Of a stretch of 64,000 bases of DNA, positions 54,720 to 62,814 are shown in pieces. The translations under genes were made by a program, and so were the position numbers. Source of the stretch: Mycolicibacterium moriokaense. Lineage in GTDB: Bacteria > Actinomycetota > Actinomycetes > Mycobacteriales > Mycobacteriaceae. Where the stretch lies: positions 1,364,001-1,428,000 of the forward strand of contig NZ_AP022560.1 of the NCBI RefSeq assembly GCF_010726085.1, in the 5' to 3' direction. Below the pieces are notes generated by a model, which saw nothing but the letters and a program-made list of their open reading frames with translations, had not been told where the DNA came from and ran no database searches. The number at the start of each line of letters is the position of its first letter. The stretch's first letter is position 1.

Positions 54720-56503
54720 AGGTGTCCGACGACGAATTCTTCAACGCAACCCCGGAATTGGCGACGATCCGGGCGTGGGCCAGGGCAAGGTATGCCGCAC
54801 CCTGGGCGGTGTTTGGTGCCGTCCTGCTGAGGGTGGCCGCCAGCACCGGCCCCGACGTGCAGCTCCCCGGCTTGATCGGTGGCCGCGCAAGTCTGAATCT
54901 GTTGGCCGCGTTCGTGTCCCCGTCCGGGGGCGGCAAGGGTATCAGCGACAAGGTGTCCCGCCTGGCGTGGCCTACGCCGATCGTGGAACGCCCGATCGGC
55001 TCTGGGGAGGGCATCGCTGCCACCTTCATGCCGCCGAAAAAGGAAGGCCAGCAGCCGATCATCTCGGCGATCTTCAACGTCCCCGAGATCGACACCTTGG
55101 CCGGATTGGCGTCAAGGCAGGGTTCTATCCTGCTCGCTCAGCTCAAGAGTATGGCGATGGGTGAACTGCTAGGCCAGTCCAACGCCAGCGACGCGACCAC
55201 CCGGATCGTGCCGGCGCACTCGTACCGTTGCTGCCTGTCGGTGGGCGCCCAACCGGGCCACACCGGCGTCCTTTTCGACGACACCAGTGGCGGTACCCCG
55301 CAACGGTTTCTGTGGTTCCCGACGACCGACCCCGATATGCCCGCTGATCGGGCAGCCGACCCCGACCCCTTGAACACCGCGCTGCCGCACTGGAAGCCAG
55401 GAGCTGACGGTGTTGTGGAGATCGCCTACGGCCCCGACGAGATCGCCCAGACGGTGATCAACGCTCACCTGGCACGCCAGCGTGGTGACGCCGATGCCCT
55501 CGATGGGCACCGGCTGCTGACGCGGGTCAAGGTGGCCGCTGTCCTTGCGATCCTGCACCATCGCAGCGTCGTCTCCACAATGGACTGGCAGCTTTCCGCC
55601 ACCGTGATGGCGATGTCGGATCAGACCCGCGAATGGCTCCTTGAAGCCGCACGCCGGGCCGCCAGGGCAAAGGTCCGCGACCGTGCGATCGCCCGCGCTG
55701 TCGGCGAGGAGTACTACGACGCCAGCCGTCTGGAAACCGTCAAGCGCAGCCTTATACGAATGCTGGAACGCGACGGCGAACAGGCCGGGGGTGACCTTCG
55801 TCGCCGTCTCGGCAAGCGGGAGAAGCGTGACTTGTTCGATCAAGCCATTGCTTTGCTGGAGACCGAGGGTTTGGTGTCCGTGCGACCCGGAGAGCACAAC
55901 AGCGTGCGGTATCGCATCGGGTCACCCGTGACTAATCGGGTCACCCCTCAAAACAGCAGCTCAGATGGGGTGACCTGGGAGGTCACCCGTGACCACTCTG
56001 CCACCGTCACCGAGCTGGATACCCGCAGGTCGCAGGATTCGGAGCGTCCGAAGCTGACGGGCCGCGAGTGGCTTGCCCAACATCTTGCCGAGCTGCGAGC
56101 CGCTGGCCATACCACCGCTCAATCATTTGCTGTGCTCGATGCTGGGGAGGCCGCTGGATTCGCACGCCAGACGATCCGGGTCGCCGCAAGCGACAGCCCC
56201 GACGTGACCGTGGTCGGGCGTAAAGGCAAGATCGCGATCTGGGACATCACCGGGGCGGACAAGGACAAGCACCAAGGCGCGGTGGCGTGGACAGCAAACT
56301 ACATCGAGGCGCTCGCCCGTGACGGCATCGGTGTCGTCGACAAAGAGAAGTTCCGCGCTGCAGCCACCGCTGCGGGGTATTCGTGGACCTCGGCCCGCCA
56401 CGCCGCTACCGAATCCGAACGCATCGAATCCGTGCCCGGTACCGGCTCGACGACCATCTGGCACATCGTCAACTACACCACCGACCAAGAGGACGCATCA
56501 TGA
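54716..56503 (+). CDS. P-loop replication protein (DUF3987-like helicase/primase region)
   Basis: The 595-aa protein from GTG 54716 has a Walker A-like FVSPSGGGKGISDK near residue 65 and long helicase-like core; RAIARAVGEEYYDAS to GLVSVRPG fits a winged helix, and a further C-terminal HTH region (AAGFARQTIRVAASD) is seen. No primase catalytic motif is obvious. It occupies the place of the phiRv replication protein and probably drives element replication. Coupled to both neighbours. Confidence 0.7.
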   Translation: MKVSDDEFFNATPELATIRAWARARYAAPWAVFGAVLLRVAASTGPDVQLPGLIGGRASLNLLAAFVSPSGGGKGISDKVSRLAWPTPIVERPIGSGEGIAATFMPPKKEGQQPIISAIFNVPEIDTLAGLASRQGSILLAQLKSMAMGELLGQSNASDATTRIVPAHSYRCCLSVGAQPGHTGVLFDDTSGGTPQRFLWFPTTDPDMPADRAADPDPLNTALPHWKPGADGVVEIAYGPDEIAQTVINAHLARQRGDADALDGHRLLTRVKVAAVLAILHHRSVVSTMDWQLSATVMAMSDQTREWLLEAARRAARAKVRDRAIARAVGEEYYDASRLETVKRSLIRMLERDGEQAGGDLRRRLGKREKRDLFDQAIALLETEGLVSVRPGEHNSVRYRIGSPVTNRVTPQNSSSDGVTWEVTRDHSATVTELDTRRSQDSERPKLTGREWLAQHLAELRAAGHTTAQSFAVLDAGEAAGFARQTIRVAASDSPDVTVVGRKGKIAIWDITGADKDKHQGAVAWTANYIEALARDGIGVVDKEKFRAAATAAGYSWTSARHAATESERIESVPGTGSTTIWHIVNYTTDQEDAS

Positions 56504-56718
56504 CCAGTGAATCTGAACGCCTGCACGCTTTCACCCGCATGCTGTGGGACGTCGCGGAGATGCTGCGGTTGAAGGGCCGCACCGAGGCCGCCGACGTCGT
56601 CCACGCCGAGGCTGTGCACTTCGCCGCCGAGCGCGATATTGCCCGCGCGATGGCCGACGCCGCTGAGGAACTCGACAACCCGATCGTTTCGGAGGATCTC
56701 GGGCAGCTTGACGACTGA
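56500..56718 (+). CDS. Small acidic element protein
   Basis: The 72-aa helical protein (MTSESERLHAFTRMLWDVAEML) is rich in Glu, Ala and Asp and overlaps the replication gene by 4 nt (ATGA). It ends the early operon. No family recognised. Confidence 0.6.
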   Translation: MTSESERLHAFTRMLWDVAEMLRLKGRTEAADVVHAEAVHFAAERDIARAMADAAEELDNPIVSEDLGQLDD

Positions 56719-56906
56719 TATGATTATGTGACAACCGAATCGGAGTAGCGGCGCGATCGGAGGGCGACACCCACGGCGCGCATGGGCGAAACGCAAACCG
56801 AATATTGCCGGTAGGGCGACACCCGCCGGAGTCAGCGACACAGGGTTAAACGCTGTGTACGTCAACGTAATTCACACCATTTACGGACTCCGAAAGGGAA
56901 GCCACA
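56719..56906 (+). promoter_or_regulatory. Capsid leader with 12-bp direct repeats and palindrome
   Basis: AGGGCGACACCC occurs twice (56761-56772 and 56813-56824). A palindrome TACGT-CA-ACGTA lies at 56858-56869, 38 bp before the capsid ATG. No reading frame with family features exists here. It may hold the late promoter, a helper-responsive control site or a packaging site. Confidence 0.55.
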
Positions 56907-58040
56907 ATGAAATCTCTCGCGACAGAACTCATCGAGCGCCGCGCCGCGCTCATCATCCAGGCCCGCAGCATCGCCCAGAACGGCGTTGACGAAAAGCGTG
57001 ACCTGACCGAGGGCGAACAGACCGCGTTCGACGGCCTCGTTGCCCAGGCCAACGAACTCGAGGCCCGCGCCAAAGCCATCTCCGACGGCGAAAAGGCCGC
57101 CCACGAACTCGACGAATCGTTCCGATCGGTCACCGGGGCATACCCAGGGCAGCCCACCGCCGCCGGATGCCCGTCGCTGCTGGTGTCCCGCGACAACATC
57201 ACCAAGCACGCCGAAGCGCTGCACGAAGGCCGCGTATTCGGCGTTGTCGAAGAGGCCCGCGCCCTGGTGCAGGTCAACCCGGCCGCCTCCAGCGCATTGG
57301 GTGGACCGCAGGCGTGGGCGCAGGTCGGTCCCCGTGAACCCATGCATCTGATCAGATTCGCCGGGATCCCCGTGCAGACTTTGACCGGTGTGGCCGCGGT
57401 GATGCCCACCTTCACCCTGCCGGCCAGCACCGCAGGCGTGAACGAGTCCACCGCGCACGGCGAGTACGACACCGTCGTGGATCTGCCCCTAACGGCGCTG
57501 CGGTACGGCCGCTGGACCTCCGTCTCAGCGGCTGCATCCCAGTTCGACAACCTCAACGGCATCGCCAACCTGCATTCGGTCGGCATCGCCAAAGACCTCG
57601 ACAAGAAGGTCATCGGCGATATCCAGACCGCCGCGGGCGCCCCAGTCGCCTATGCCGCCGACATCGCCGGAAACGTGCGCGAGAGCTTGCTCACCGTCGC
57701 GGCGAACGTGCTCGCCACACCCGAACACCTCGTCATCGTCGGCACCCCCGCCGACATCGCGTTACTGGGCGACACCACACCGGCCAACGGACCCGACGTC
57801 GGATCAGTCGCCGTGCGGTTCAACGGAGCCCGCATGTACGCCACAGGCGAAGCCAACGCCGGTCAGGTGACCATCTTCGCCCCGAGCGCATTCTTGGTCT
57901 TCATGTCGCAGCTGCAAAGCGCGAGCACGATCGACCCCAAAGACGGGTCGAACAGCTTCGGCAGCTGGCTGCACTCCACCGGCGCCGGACAGGGACTCAC
58001 CGGGTCCGCGCAGGCCGTCGAAGTGGTCGACGAGTCTTGA
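56907..58040 (+). CDS. HK97-fold phage major capsid protein
   Basis: The 377-aa protein begins with a coiled scaffold-like segment (RRAALIIQARSIAQNGVDEK...LVAQANELEARAKAI, residues 11-65), then a linker and the HK97 capsid domain (VGPREPMHLIRFAGIPVQTLT, ...QFDNLNGIANLHSVGIAKDLDKKVIGDIQ...). AAAGGGAAG precedes ATG 56907. It has no adjacent protease, portal or terminase, so any particle would depend on other phage functions. It could provide an altered shell size. Confidence 0.85.
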   Translation: MKSLATELIERRAALIIQARSIAQNGVDEKRDLTEGEQTAFDGLVAQANELEARAKAISDGEKAAHELDESFRSVTGAYPGQPTAAGCPSLLVSRDNITKHAEALHEGRVFGVVEEARALVQVNPAASSALGGPQAWAQVGPREPMHLIRFAGIPVQTLTGVAAVMPTFTLPASTAGVNESTAHGEYDTVVDLPLTALRYGRWTSVSAAASQFDNLNGIANLHSVGIAKDLDKKVIGDIQTAAGAPVAYAADIAGNVRESLLTVAANVLATPEHLVIVGTPADIALLGDTTPANGPDVGSVAVRFNGARMYATGEANAGQVTIFAPSAFLVFMSQLQSASTIDPKDGSNSFGSWLHSTGAGQGLTGSAQAVEVVDES

Positions 58041-58189
58041 CCCACGATCACGTCCGTTACGGGCGCGGGCTCCCCGTCGAGGACGGGTTGCCCGCACCCG
58101 ACGGCCACGCCGAAGACCTCGACCACCGATCCCAATCGTGGACGGCCGCGATCGCCCAGCACATGAAGCGCTGGCTGGGAGGCGACTAA
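58037..58189 (+). CDS. Candidate 50-aa protein downstream of capsid
   Basis: TTG 58037 overlaps the capsid stop (TTGA) and opens 50 codons beginning MTHDHVRYGRGLPVED and ending WTAAIAQHMKRWLGGD. The coupling and lack of a gap support translation; no homologue is recognised and the TTG start is weak evidence. Confidence 0.45.
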   Translation: MTHDHVRYGRGLPVEDGLPAPDGHAEDLDHRSQSWTAAIAQHMKRWLGGD

Positions 58190-58553
58190 CAGACCGAGAT
58201 CGGGAGCGCGGGGCGTCAAAGCCTTCCGCTTGCATGGTGCAACCTCTTCGGGCCAAGGCGTAGCCACGACCGCACACAACGTGCGCGAGCTGCGACCTGC
58301 GCCCCCGCCCCCGAACTCATCCAGCAAACATCGTATGACCGCGACGCCATAACTCGCACCCATGGAGCCAGAAGCCCAATAACCGCAGGTCAAAGGGATG
58401 CCTCTTTCAGTCCGAAGCGCGATAAGCCACTGACCAGCGTTTTTAGGGTGGAGGACGCCTGACCCTTGTGCCACAGTCAGGCATATATCCCCGAAGTTTT
58501 TCCACAACCACCACCCCGCAGCAAACATTTGTACCCCGTATACACCGCGACAG
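58190..58553. other. Non-coding stretch in the element
   Basis: About 360 bp without a supportable gene; the long minus-strand frame 57863-58585 runs antisense through the capsid 3' end and lacks a family pattern. A small inverted repeat CCTGAC/GTCAGG (58458-58481) might end the capsid transcript. Lower GC near 58490-58550 suggests a promoter. Confidence 0.45.
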
Positions 58554-59102
58554 ATGCCTGTGCCACTCAAAAGAATCGACACCACTTACTCCGACTTCTC
58601 CGATAGCGTTTTGATCATGAATCCACAGCCGCTGAATGACGTCTTGGAAGCCCTCAGTAGGTCTCTAGAACTCGATCACGGGGGGGTTACACGCCCACAA
58701 CAGGCTCAGATCACACATGCCATCGCGACGGTGATCAATGGCCGCCCGGACGCTTCGGTGAGTCTTCGCCGAGACGGTGGGCTTCGTCTTCACGATGTGT
58801 ATTGGGTGAGGGACAGCATGTTCGGGTGCGTTCAGGTGGACCGTCCCGCCGACAGCAGTTCGACCGTCCCTGTGTCGGGCTGGGTGCGACCGTTGTCGTC
58901 GATTGAACAGATCGACATCGAGACAGAGGTCGTTGCCCATCCTGTGATGGGTTCGCACATTGAAGTGAAGCTGAAGATCACGATTCATTGGTCCGCCACG
59001 CCCGAGGACCCCACGGTTCTTGATTCGACGGGCAGCATCAGCGCTCACGTCCGACTGGACCTGGAGAACCTGATCCAGGCGGTGCTCGCCGCGCACATCT
59101 GA
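58554..59102 (+). CDS. Hypothetical protein next to attR
   Basis: ATG 58554 gives 182 aa; ATG 58617 (MNPQPLNDVLEALSRSLELD) gives 161 aa and is equally likely, since neither has a clear RBS. The sequence has a helical start and a beta-rich remainder (SVSLRRDGGLRLHDVYWVR, EVVAHPVMGSHIEVKLKITIHW). No family recognised. Its place beside attR, apart from the core genes, is where satellites and prophages often carry accessory cargo. Confidence 0.55.
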   Translation: MPVPLKRIDTTYSDFSDSVLIMNPQPLNDVLEALSRSLELDHGGVTRPQQAQITHAIATVINGRPDASVSLRRDGGLRLHDVYWVRDSMFGCVQVDRPADSSSTVPVSGWVRPLSSIEQIDIETEVVAHPVMGSHIEVKLKITIHWSATPEDPTVLDSTGSISAHVRLDLENLIQAVLAAHI

Positions 59103-59105
59103 CGC

Positions 59106-59230
59106 TTATTCGTCTGATATACCCGCGACACGCCGAGAATCGTCGACAACCAATCGGAACGTTGAAGTTGCGAATCATGTAGACACACAGACGTATTCAC
59201 AATCCTTGCGGCGTGTCGAGAATCGTCGAC
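59106..59230. repeat. Candidate integrase arm-type sites, right end
   Basis: GAGAATCGTCGAC occurs twice exactly (59135-59147 and 59218-59230), and TTATTCGTCT at 59106-59115 matches the left end. They lie within 130 bp of attR. Confidence 0.5.
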
Positions 59231-59232
59231 CT

Positions 59233-59272
59233 AAAAGCGGAAGGTCGCCGGTTCGATCCCGGCCCTGGCCAC
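59233..59272 (+). repeat. attR core, 40-bp direct repeat
   Basis: Identical to 51667-51706: the displaced 3' half of tRNA-Phe, without a 5' half, marks the other junction of the element. The following GGCGG-TTT-CCGCC hairpin (59277-59289) is probably the original tRNA terminator. Confidence 0.92.
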
Positions 59273-59336
59273 CTCAAGGCGGTTTCCGCCGCACTTCTCT
59301 TCACCCCTCCATATTGGTACGGCGACGTACCAGAAG

Positions 59337-60341
59337 TCAGGGGACCAGCACGACCTTGCCGACGTTCTCGCGTGCGGCGAGGATGCGATGGGCCTCGGCC
59401 GCGTTGTCGAACGGCACCGCGGCGTGCACCACCGGAGACACCACACCGTCGGCCAGCGCCTCCTTCAGCGGGCCGATCCACGGTTCGAGGGTGCCGCGGT
59501 CATCCCATAGCGCCAGCATGTTCAGCCCGATGACCGCCTTGGACTCCGAGAGCTGTTTGGTCAGGTTGAACCCGCGCAACATCGGCAACAGCTGCGGTAG
59601 CGCGGTACGCAGGGACCGCTTTTCGCCCTGCTGCAACGCCGAGATGCCGTACGCCACCAACCTGCCGCCGGGCCGGAGCAGGTTGTACGACCGGCGCAGT
59701 GACGCGCCGCCGATCGCGTCGAGCACGATGTCGTACGGCGGAAGGTCCTTCCACCATCCGTCGCGCCGGTAGTCGATGGTCCGGTCGACGCCCATCTCGG
59801 CCAGCTTTTGATGCTTCCCCGGCGATGCCGTGCCATGGATCTCGACTCCCGCCGGTTTGGCCAGCTGGATCGCCGCGATACCGACCCCGCCCGCCGCCGC
59901 GTGGATGAGGATCCGTTCACCGGTACGCAGCGATCCGTACCCGTAGAGCGCCGCCCATGCGGTGGCGTAATTGACCGGCACGGCCGCACCCTGCTCGAAC
60001 GAGAGGGTCTGCGGCAGCGGCACCGTATCGGCGGCCTTGACGTTGACGATCTCGGCGTAGCCGCCGAAACGCGTTCCCGCCAAGACCCGTTCGCCGACGC
60101 GCGCGGCATCGACTCCCGCACCGACTGCCTCGATGGTGCCCGACACCTCGTAGCCGACGACGCACGGCGTCTTCGGGGCGTCGGGGTACAGGCCGACCCG
60201 GGCGAGATGGTCGGCGAAGTTCACGCCCGCCGCGCGGACGGCGACACGCACCTCGCCGGACGCCGGCGGCGGGGGATCGGGCCGTTCCTGCACCTTGAGC
60301 ACCGAGAGATCGCCGTGCTTGGTGATGACGACCGCACGCAC
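59337..60341 (-). CDS. Zinc-less quinone oxidoreductase-like MDR enzyme
   Basis: The 334-aa MDR protein has a GroES-like domain (VRAAGVNFADHLARVGLYP), the NADPH motif AAAGGVGIAAIQLAK near residue 150 and no zinc cysteines. It resembles synaptic vesicle VAT-1-type oxidoreductases. GTG 60341 (MRAVVITKHG) follows the MBL gene by 2 nt, so the two are co-transcribed. The longer frame to 61355 is chance. Confidence 0.88.
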   Translation of the reverse strand: MRAVVITKHGDLSVLKVQERPDPPPPASGEVRVAVRAAGVNFADHLARVGLYPDAPKTPCVVGYEVSGTIEAVGAGVDAARVGERVLAGTRFGGYAEIVNVKAADTVPLPQTLSFEQGAAVPVNYATAWAALYGYGSLRTGERILIHAAAGGVGIAAIQLAKPAGVEIHGTASPGKHQKLAEMGVDRTIDYRRDGWWKDLPPYDIVLDAIGGASLRRSYNLLRPGGRLVAYGISALQQGEKRSLRTALPQLLPMLRGFNLTKQLSESKAVIGLNMLALWDDRGTLEPWIGPLKEALADGVVSPVVHAAVPFDNAAEAHRILAARENVGKVVLVP

Positions 60342-60343
60342 GG

Positions 60344-61129
60344 CTACGCCGTCGCCTTCGCCTGCTCGAGCAGCGTCGCGTCGTGGGCGCAGACCATCAA
60401 CAGGTCGGGCTCCTGGCGCCGGTACAGCTCGGTGAGGCGAGCGTGGTTGTCCGCCACCTTCTTTCGGTCGAAGGCAAGCAGAGGCTCGATGATTTTGATC
60501 GGGCGCGGGACCTTCGCATGCCCGTCGAGGGTGCCGTGGTGGTAGAAGGAGTCGCCGCAGTGCAGCACCCAGCGGTGTCCGGCGTCGACGGCGATGCACG
60601 CGTGGCCCCGCGTGTGGCCGGGCAGCGATATCAGCACGATTCCCGGTGCGATCTCGTCGAGTTCCTTGGCGGCGGCAAAGCCCCGCCACTTCTCCCCGGC
60701 GGGATCGTGCTCGACGAGCTTGGGACCGTGTGCCCATTGAGCGGCGCGGAAGCGGGTCTTCTCCCGGAAGGTTGGTTCGCGCACCGCGCCGAGCACCTCG
60801 GCGGCGGTCACGTGAATCTGCGCATCGGGAAAGTCGGAGATTCCGCCGATGTGGTCCATGTCGAAATGCGTGACGACGATGTGGCGCACGTCGTCTCGCG
60901 TGAACCCGAGGCGCTCCACCTGGCGCATGGCAGTTTCGTCGTGGTCGAACGTCGGGTTGAAGACGTGGCGCGTCGGCCCGATCCGGGCGTGGTGGTCGCA
61001 GTCCTGCGAGCCGAATCCGGTGTCGACGAGGACCAAACCGTTGTCGGTCTCGACGAGCAGGACGTGGCAGACGATCCTCGGGGCGCCGTAGGGGTTCATC
61101 GTCCCGCAGTTGAGATGGTGGACCTTCAC
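60344..61129 (-). CDS. MBL-fold N-acyl homoserine lactonase-like protein
   Basis: The 261-aa enzyme has the zinc motif [10 protein letters not shown] near residue 95, [11 protein letters not shown] near 172 and HCGDSFYHH near 190, like AttM/AiiA lactonases. The natural substrate in mycobacteria is unknown; a lactone or ester is likely. The gene overlaps the upstream NTF2-like gene by 4 nt. Confidence 0.87.
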   Translation of the reverse strand: MKVHHLNCGTMNPYGAPRIVCHVLLVETDNGLVLVDTGFGSQDCDHHARIGPTRHVFNPTFDHDETAMRQVERLGFTRDDVRHIVVTHFDMDHIGGISDFPDAQIHVTAAEVLGAVREPTFREKTRFRAAQWAHGPKLVEHDPAGEKWRGFAAAKELDEIAPGIVLISLPGHTRGHACIAVDAGHRWVLHCGDSFYHHGTLDGHAKVPRPIKIIEPLLAFDRKKVADNHARLTELYRRQEPDLLMVCAHDATLLEQAKATA

Positions 61130-61581
61130 AGCTCACCCGTTCCCACCATGGCCAGCAGCTCACCGCGTCCGATCTGCGTGACCAGGCTGGCCGAATCGAA
61201 GTAGATGCGCTCGTTGGTGATGCGGTCGCCCTCGAAGGTGAACACCGCGATGATCGGCACCCGGAAGGCCTTGCCTGTCGGCGGCAGTCCGTAGAACTCA
61301 CCGAGATTCGTTCCCAGCAAGTCGAATTCGACGATGACGGCGTCGTCGGCGACATGGCAGCGGACGTTGTCGTGGCGCTGGTCCGGGAAGGCGGTTCGGG
61401 TGGTCAGGTAGTAGCCCATGACCTCGTCGTCGCCGTCGAACACCTGGCCCGTGGCCATGATCTCGTAGTGCGGATGGCCGTTAAAAGTGGCCAGGGTGCG
61501 GTCGAACTCCTTGGTCACCTCGGTGTCCATGTGTTCTCGGATCACCGCGAGGCGGCGGTCACGCAGATCGTCGGAGATCAT
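61126..61581 (-). CDS. NTF2-like/SnoaL ester cyclase-like protein
   Basis: The 151-aa protein fits the NTF2/SnoaL cone fold ([44 protein letters not shown]). The start ATG 61581 is followed by a helical N-terminus. Operonic with the lactonase-like gene; may isomerise or bind the same small molecule. Confidence 0.8.
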   Translation of the reverse strand: MISDDLRDRRLAVIREHMDTEVTKEFDRTLATFNGHPHYEIMATGQVFDGDDEVMGYYLTTRTAFPDQRHDNVRCHVADDAVIVEFDLLGTNLGEFYGLPPTGKAFRVPIIAVFTFEGDRITNERIYFDSASLVTQIGRGELLAMVGTGEL

Positions 61582-61609
61582 CCGTGAACTGTATGCCGCC
61601 GCGTAGGTG

Positions 61610-62101
61610 TCAGACCGCGGATTGAAGTGCCCCGAGCTGTTGGTGCCGGTGCTGGCGCTCAGCTGCGGCGAGGTAGGCCGCCCACGCGAACGCCGAGCTC
61701 GCGAACAGGATGAACCCGCAGAAGAGCCAGGGGTGTTTGATGCCGCGCCTGCGCCCGTCGATGATCGACCACACCGGGAACAGCAGGACGCTCATGACGG
61801 TGTAGTCCTGGCTTGCCGAGCTGGCGGCGGAGTTCGCATATCCGAGCGTGATGAACTCCCACCAGCTGCCGGGGCCCCAGATGAAGTTGTGCAGGCCGCC
61901 GTGCGGCGCGTAGTCGGCCACGTACTGATGGTTGAAGTAGTAGCCGAGCACGACCGTCGCGATACCTGCGACGTAGTAGAAGAGTTCGAGGCCGGTCACC
62001 TGCGGTCCGGAGGAGTAGCGCCCGAAGATCGCGGTGTTGGTCTTGACGATGACGGCCATCGTCGCGAATGCGAGGACAAGGTGGACGATCAGCGAAACCA
62101 T
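61610..62101 (-). CDS. DUF2834-like integral membrane protein
   Basis: The 163-aa protein has about four membrane segments and the DUF2834 pattern ASQDYTVMSVLLFPVWSIIDGRRRGIKHPWLF...SSAFAWAAYLAAAER. It is divergent from the TetR gene; operator 1 lies 27 bp from its start, so it is probably repressed by that TetR. Function unknown. Confidence 0.8.
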   Translation of the reverse strand: MVSLIVHLVLAFATMAVIVKTNTAIFGRYSSGPQVTGLELFYYVAGIATVVLGYYFNHQYVADYAPHGGLHNFIWGPGSWWEFITLGYANSAASSASQDYTVMSVLLFPVWSIIDGRRRGIKHPWLFCGFILFASSAFAWAAYLAAAERQHRHQQLGALQSAV

Positions 62102-62127
62102 GGGAGCAGTGTCCCACCGGCATCCGA

Positions 62128-62151
62128 AGTTTTGTCAATAATGACATAACT
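62128..62151. promoter_or_regulatory. TetR operator 1
   Basis: AGTTTTGTCAAT and ATGACATAACT form an imperfect palindrome (center 62139/62140) between the DUF2834 gene and tetR. It closely matches operator 2. Confidence 0.7.
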
Positions 62152-62171
62152 GTGTGCGGTAGTTTCTCACC

Positions 62172-62765
62172 ATGGTCCGGCCCGCCCAGACGGCACGAAG
62201 TGAGCGCACCCGCGAGGCGCTGCGCCAGGCCGCCGTGGTGCGGTTTCTGGCCCAGGGTTTCGAGGAGACGTCGGCCGAGCAGATCGCCGCCGACGCCGGA
62301 GTCTCGCTGCGCACGTTCTACCGGCACTTCGCGTCCAAACACGACCTGCTGTTCGCCGATTACGCTGGCCTGCAATGGTTTCGGTCTGCGCTGGCCGAAC
62401 GCAATCCCGACGAGTCGATCATCGATGCGGTGCATTCGGCGATCATGGCGCGGCCGTACGACGACTGGGCCGTCGCGCAGACGGCCGCGCTGCGCGCCCA
62501 GGAAATCGAACCCGACCGGATCGTCCGGCACATCCGGCAGGTCGAGGCCGATTTCGCCCAGGCCATCGAGCAGCACCTCACCGAGGTCGACCCGCCCGCG
62601 CCGGGCACCGACGAACGCATGCGGATCGCGGTCACCGCACGGTGCATCGCGGCGGCGGTGTTCGGCGCGATGGAGGTGTGGATGCTCGGTCAGGAGCGCT
62701 CGCTGCCCGAGTTGTCGCGGCTGACCCGGGAGGCGCTGGACACGCTCGCCAAGGGGATCAGCTGA
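62172..62765 (+). CDS. TetR family transcriptional regulator
   Basis: The 197-aa regulator has the HTH VRFLAQGFEETSAEQIAADAGVSLRTFYRHFASKHDLLF and a helical ligand domain. It is flanked on both sides by the same type of operator, so it probably represses itself, the DUF2834 gene and the oxidoreductase gene. The ligand may be a carotenoid-like or lipid molecule handled by the oxidoreductase, which is inference. Confidence 0.92.
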   Translation: MVRPAQTARSERTREALRQAAVVRFLAQGFEETSAEQIAADAGVSLRTFYRHFASKHDLLFADYAGLQWFRSALAERNPDESIIDAVHSAIMARPYDDWAVAQTAALRAQEIEPDRIVRHIRQVEADFAQAIEQHLTEVDPPAPGTDERMRIAVTARCIAAAVFGAMEVWMLGQERSLPELSRLTREALDTLAKGIS

Positions 62766-62767
62766 AA

Positions 62768-62789
62768 GTTTTGTCAATATTGACAAAAC
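62768..62789. promoter_or_regulatory. TetR operator 2 (perfect palindrome)
   Basis: GTTTTGTCAAT and its exact inverse ATTGACAAAAC give a 22-bp perfect palindrome, 25 bp upstream of the oxidoreductase ATG. The GTTTTGTCAAT half-site is shared with operator 1. Confidence 0.82.
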
Positions 62790-62814
62790 GTTGGCCGCAT
62801 GCCAGCCTCAGCCC

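Larger units (their letters stand above)
51667..59272. mobile_element. phiRv-like phage-satellite element integrated in tRNA-Phe
   Basis: About 7.6 kb between 40-bp direct repeats. Gene order: integrase and repressor (minus), then excisionase-like HTH, early small genes, DUF2742-like protein, replication protein, small gene, leader with repeats, HK97 capsid, small ORFs (plus). No terminase, portal, protease, tail or lysis gene is recognised. The set resembles the M. tuberculosis phiRv1/phiRv2 elements, in a smaller form with a different attachment site. Confidence 0.88.

Noticed and set aside
57863..58585. 240-codon minus-strand frame in the element
   Set aside because: It overlaps the capsid 3' end and the short ORF, and shows no recognisable domain.
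51667..59272. Complete temperate prophage
   Set aside because: Only 7.6 kb, with no terminase, portal, tail, lysis or DNA packaging genes seen.
59337..61355. Single 672-codon frame joining the oxidoreductase and MBL region
   Set aside because: The N-terminal 330 residues overlap the MBL gene in another frame and are Arg-rich nonsense; GTG 60341 gives the family start.
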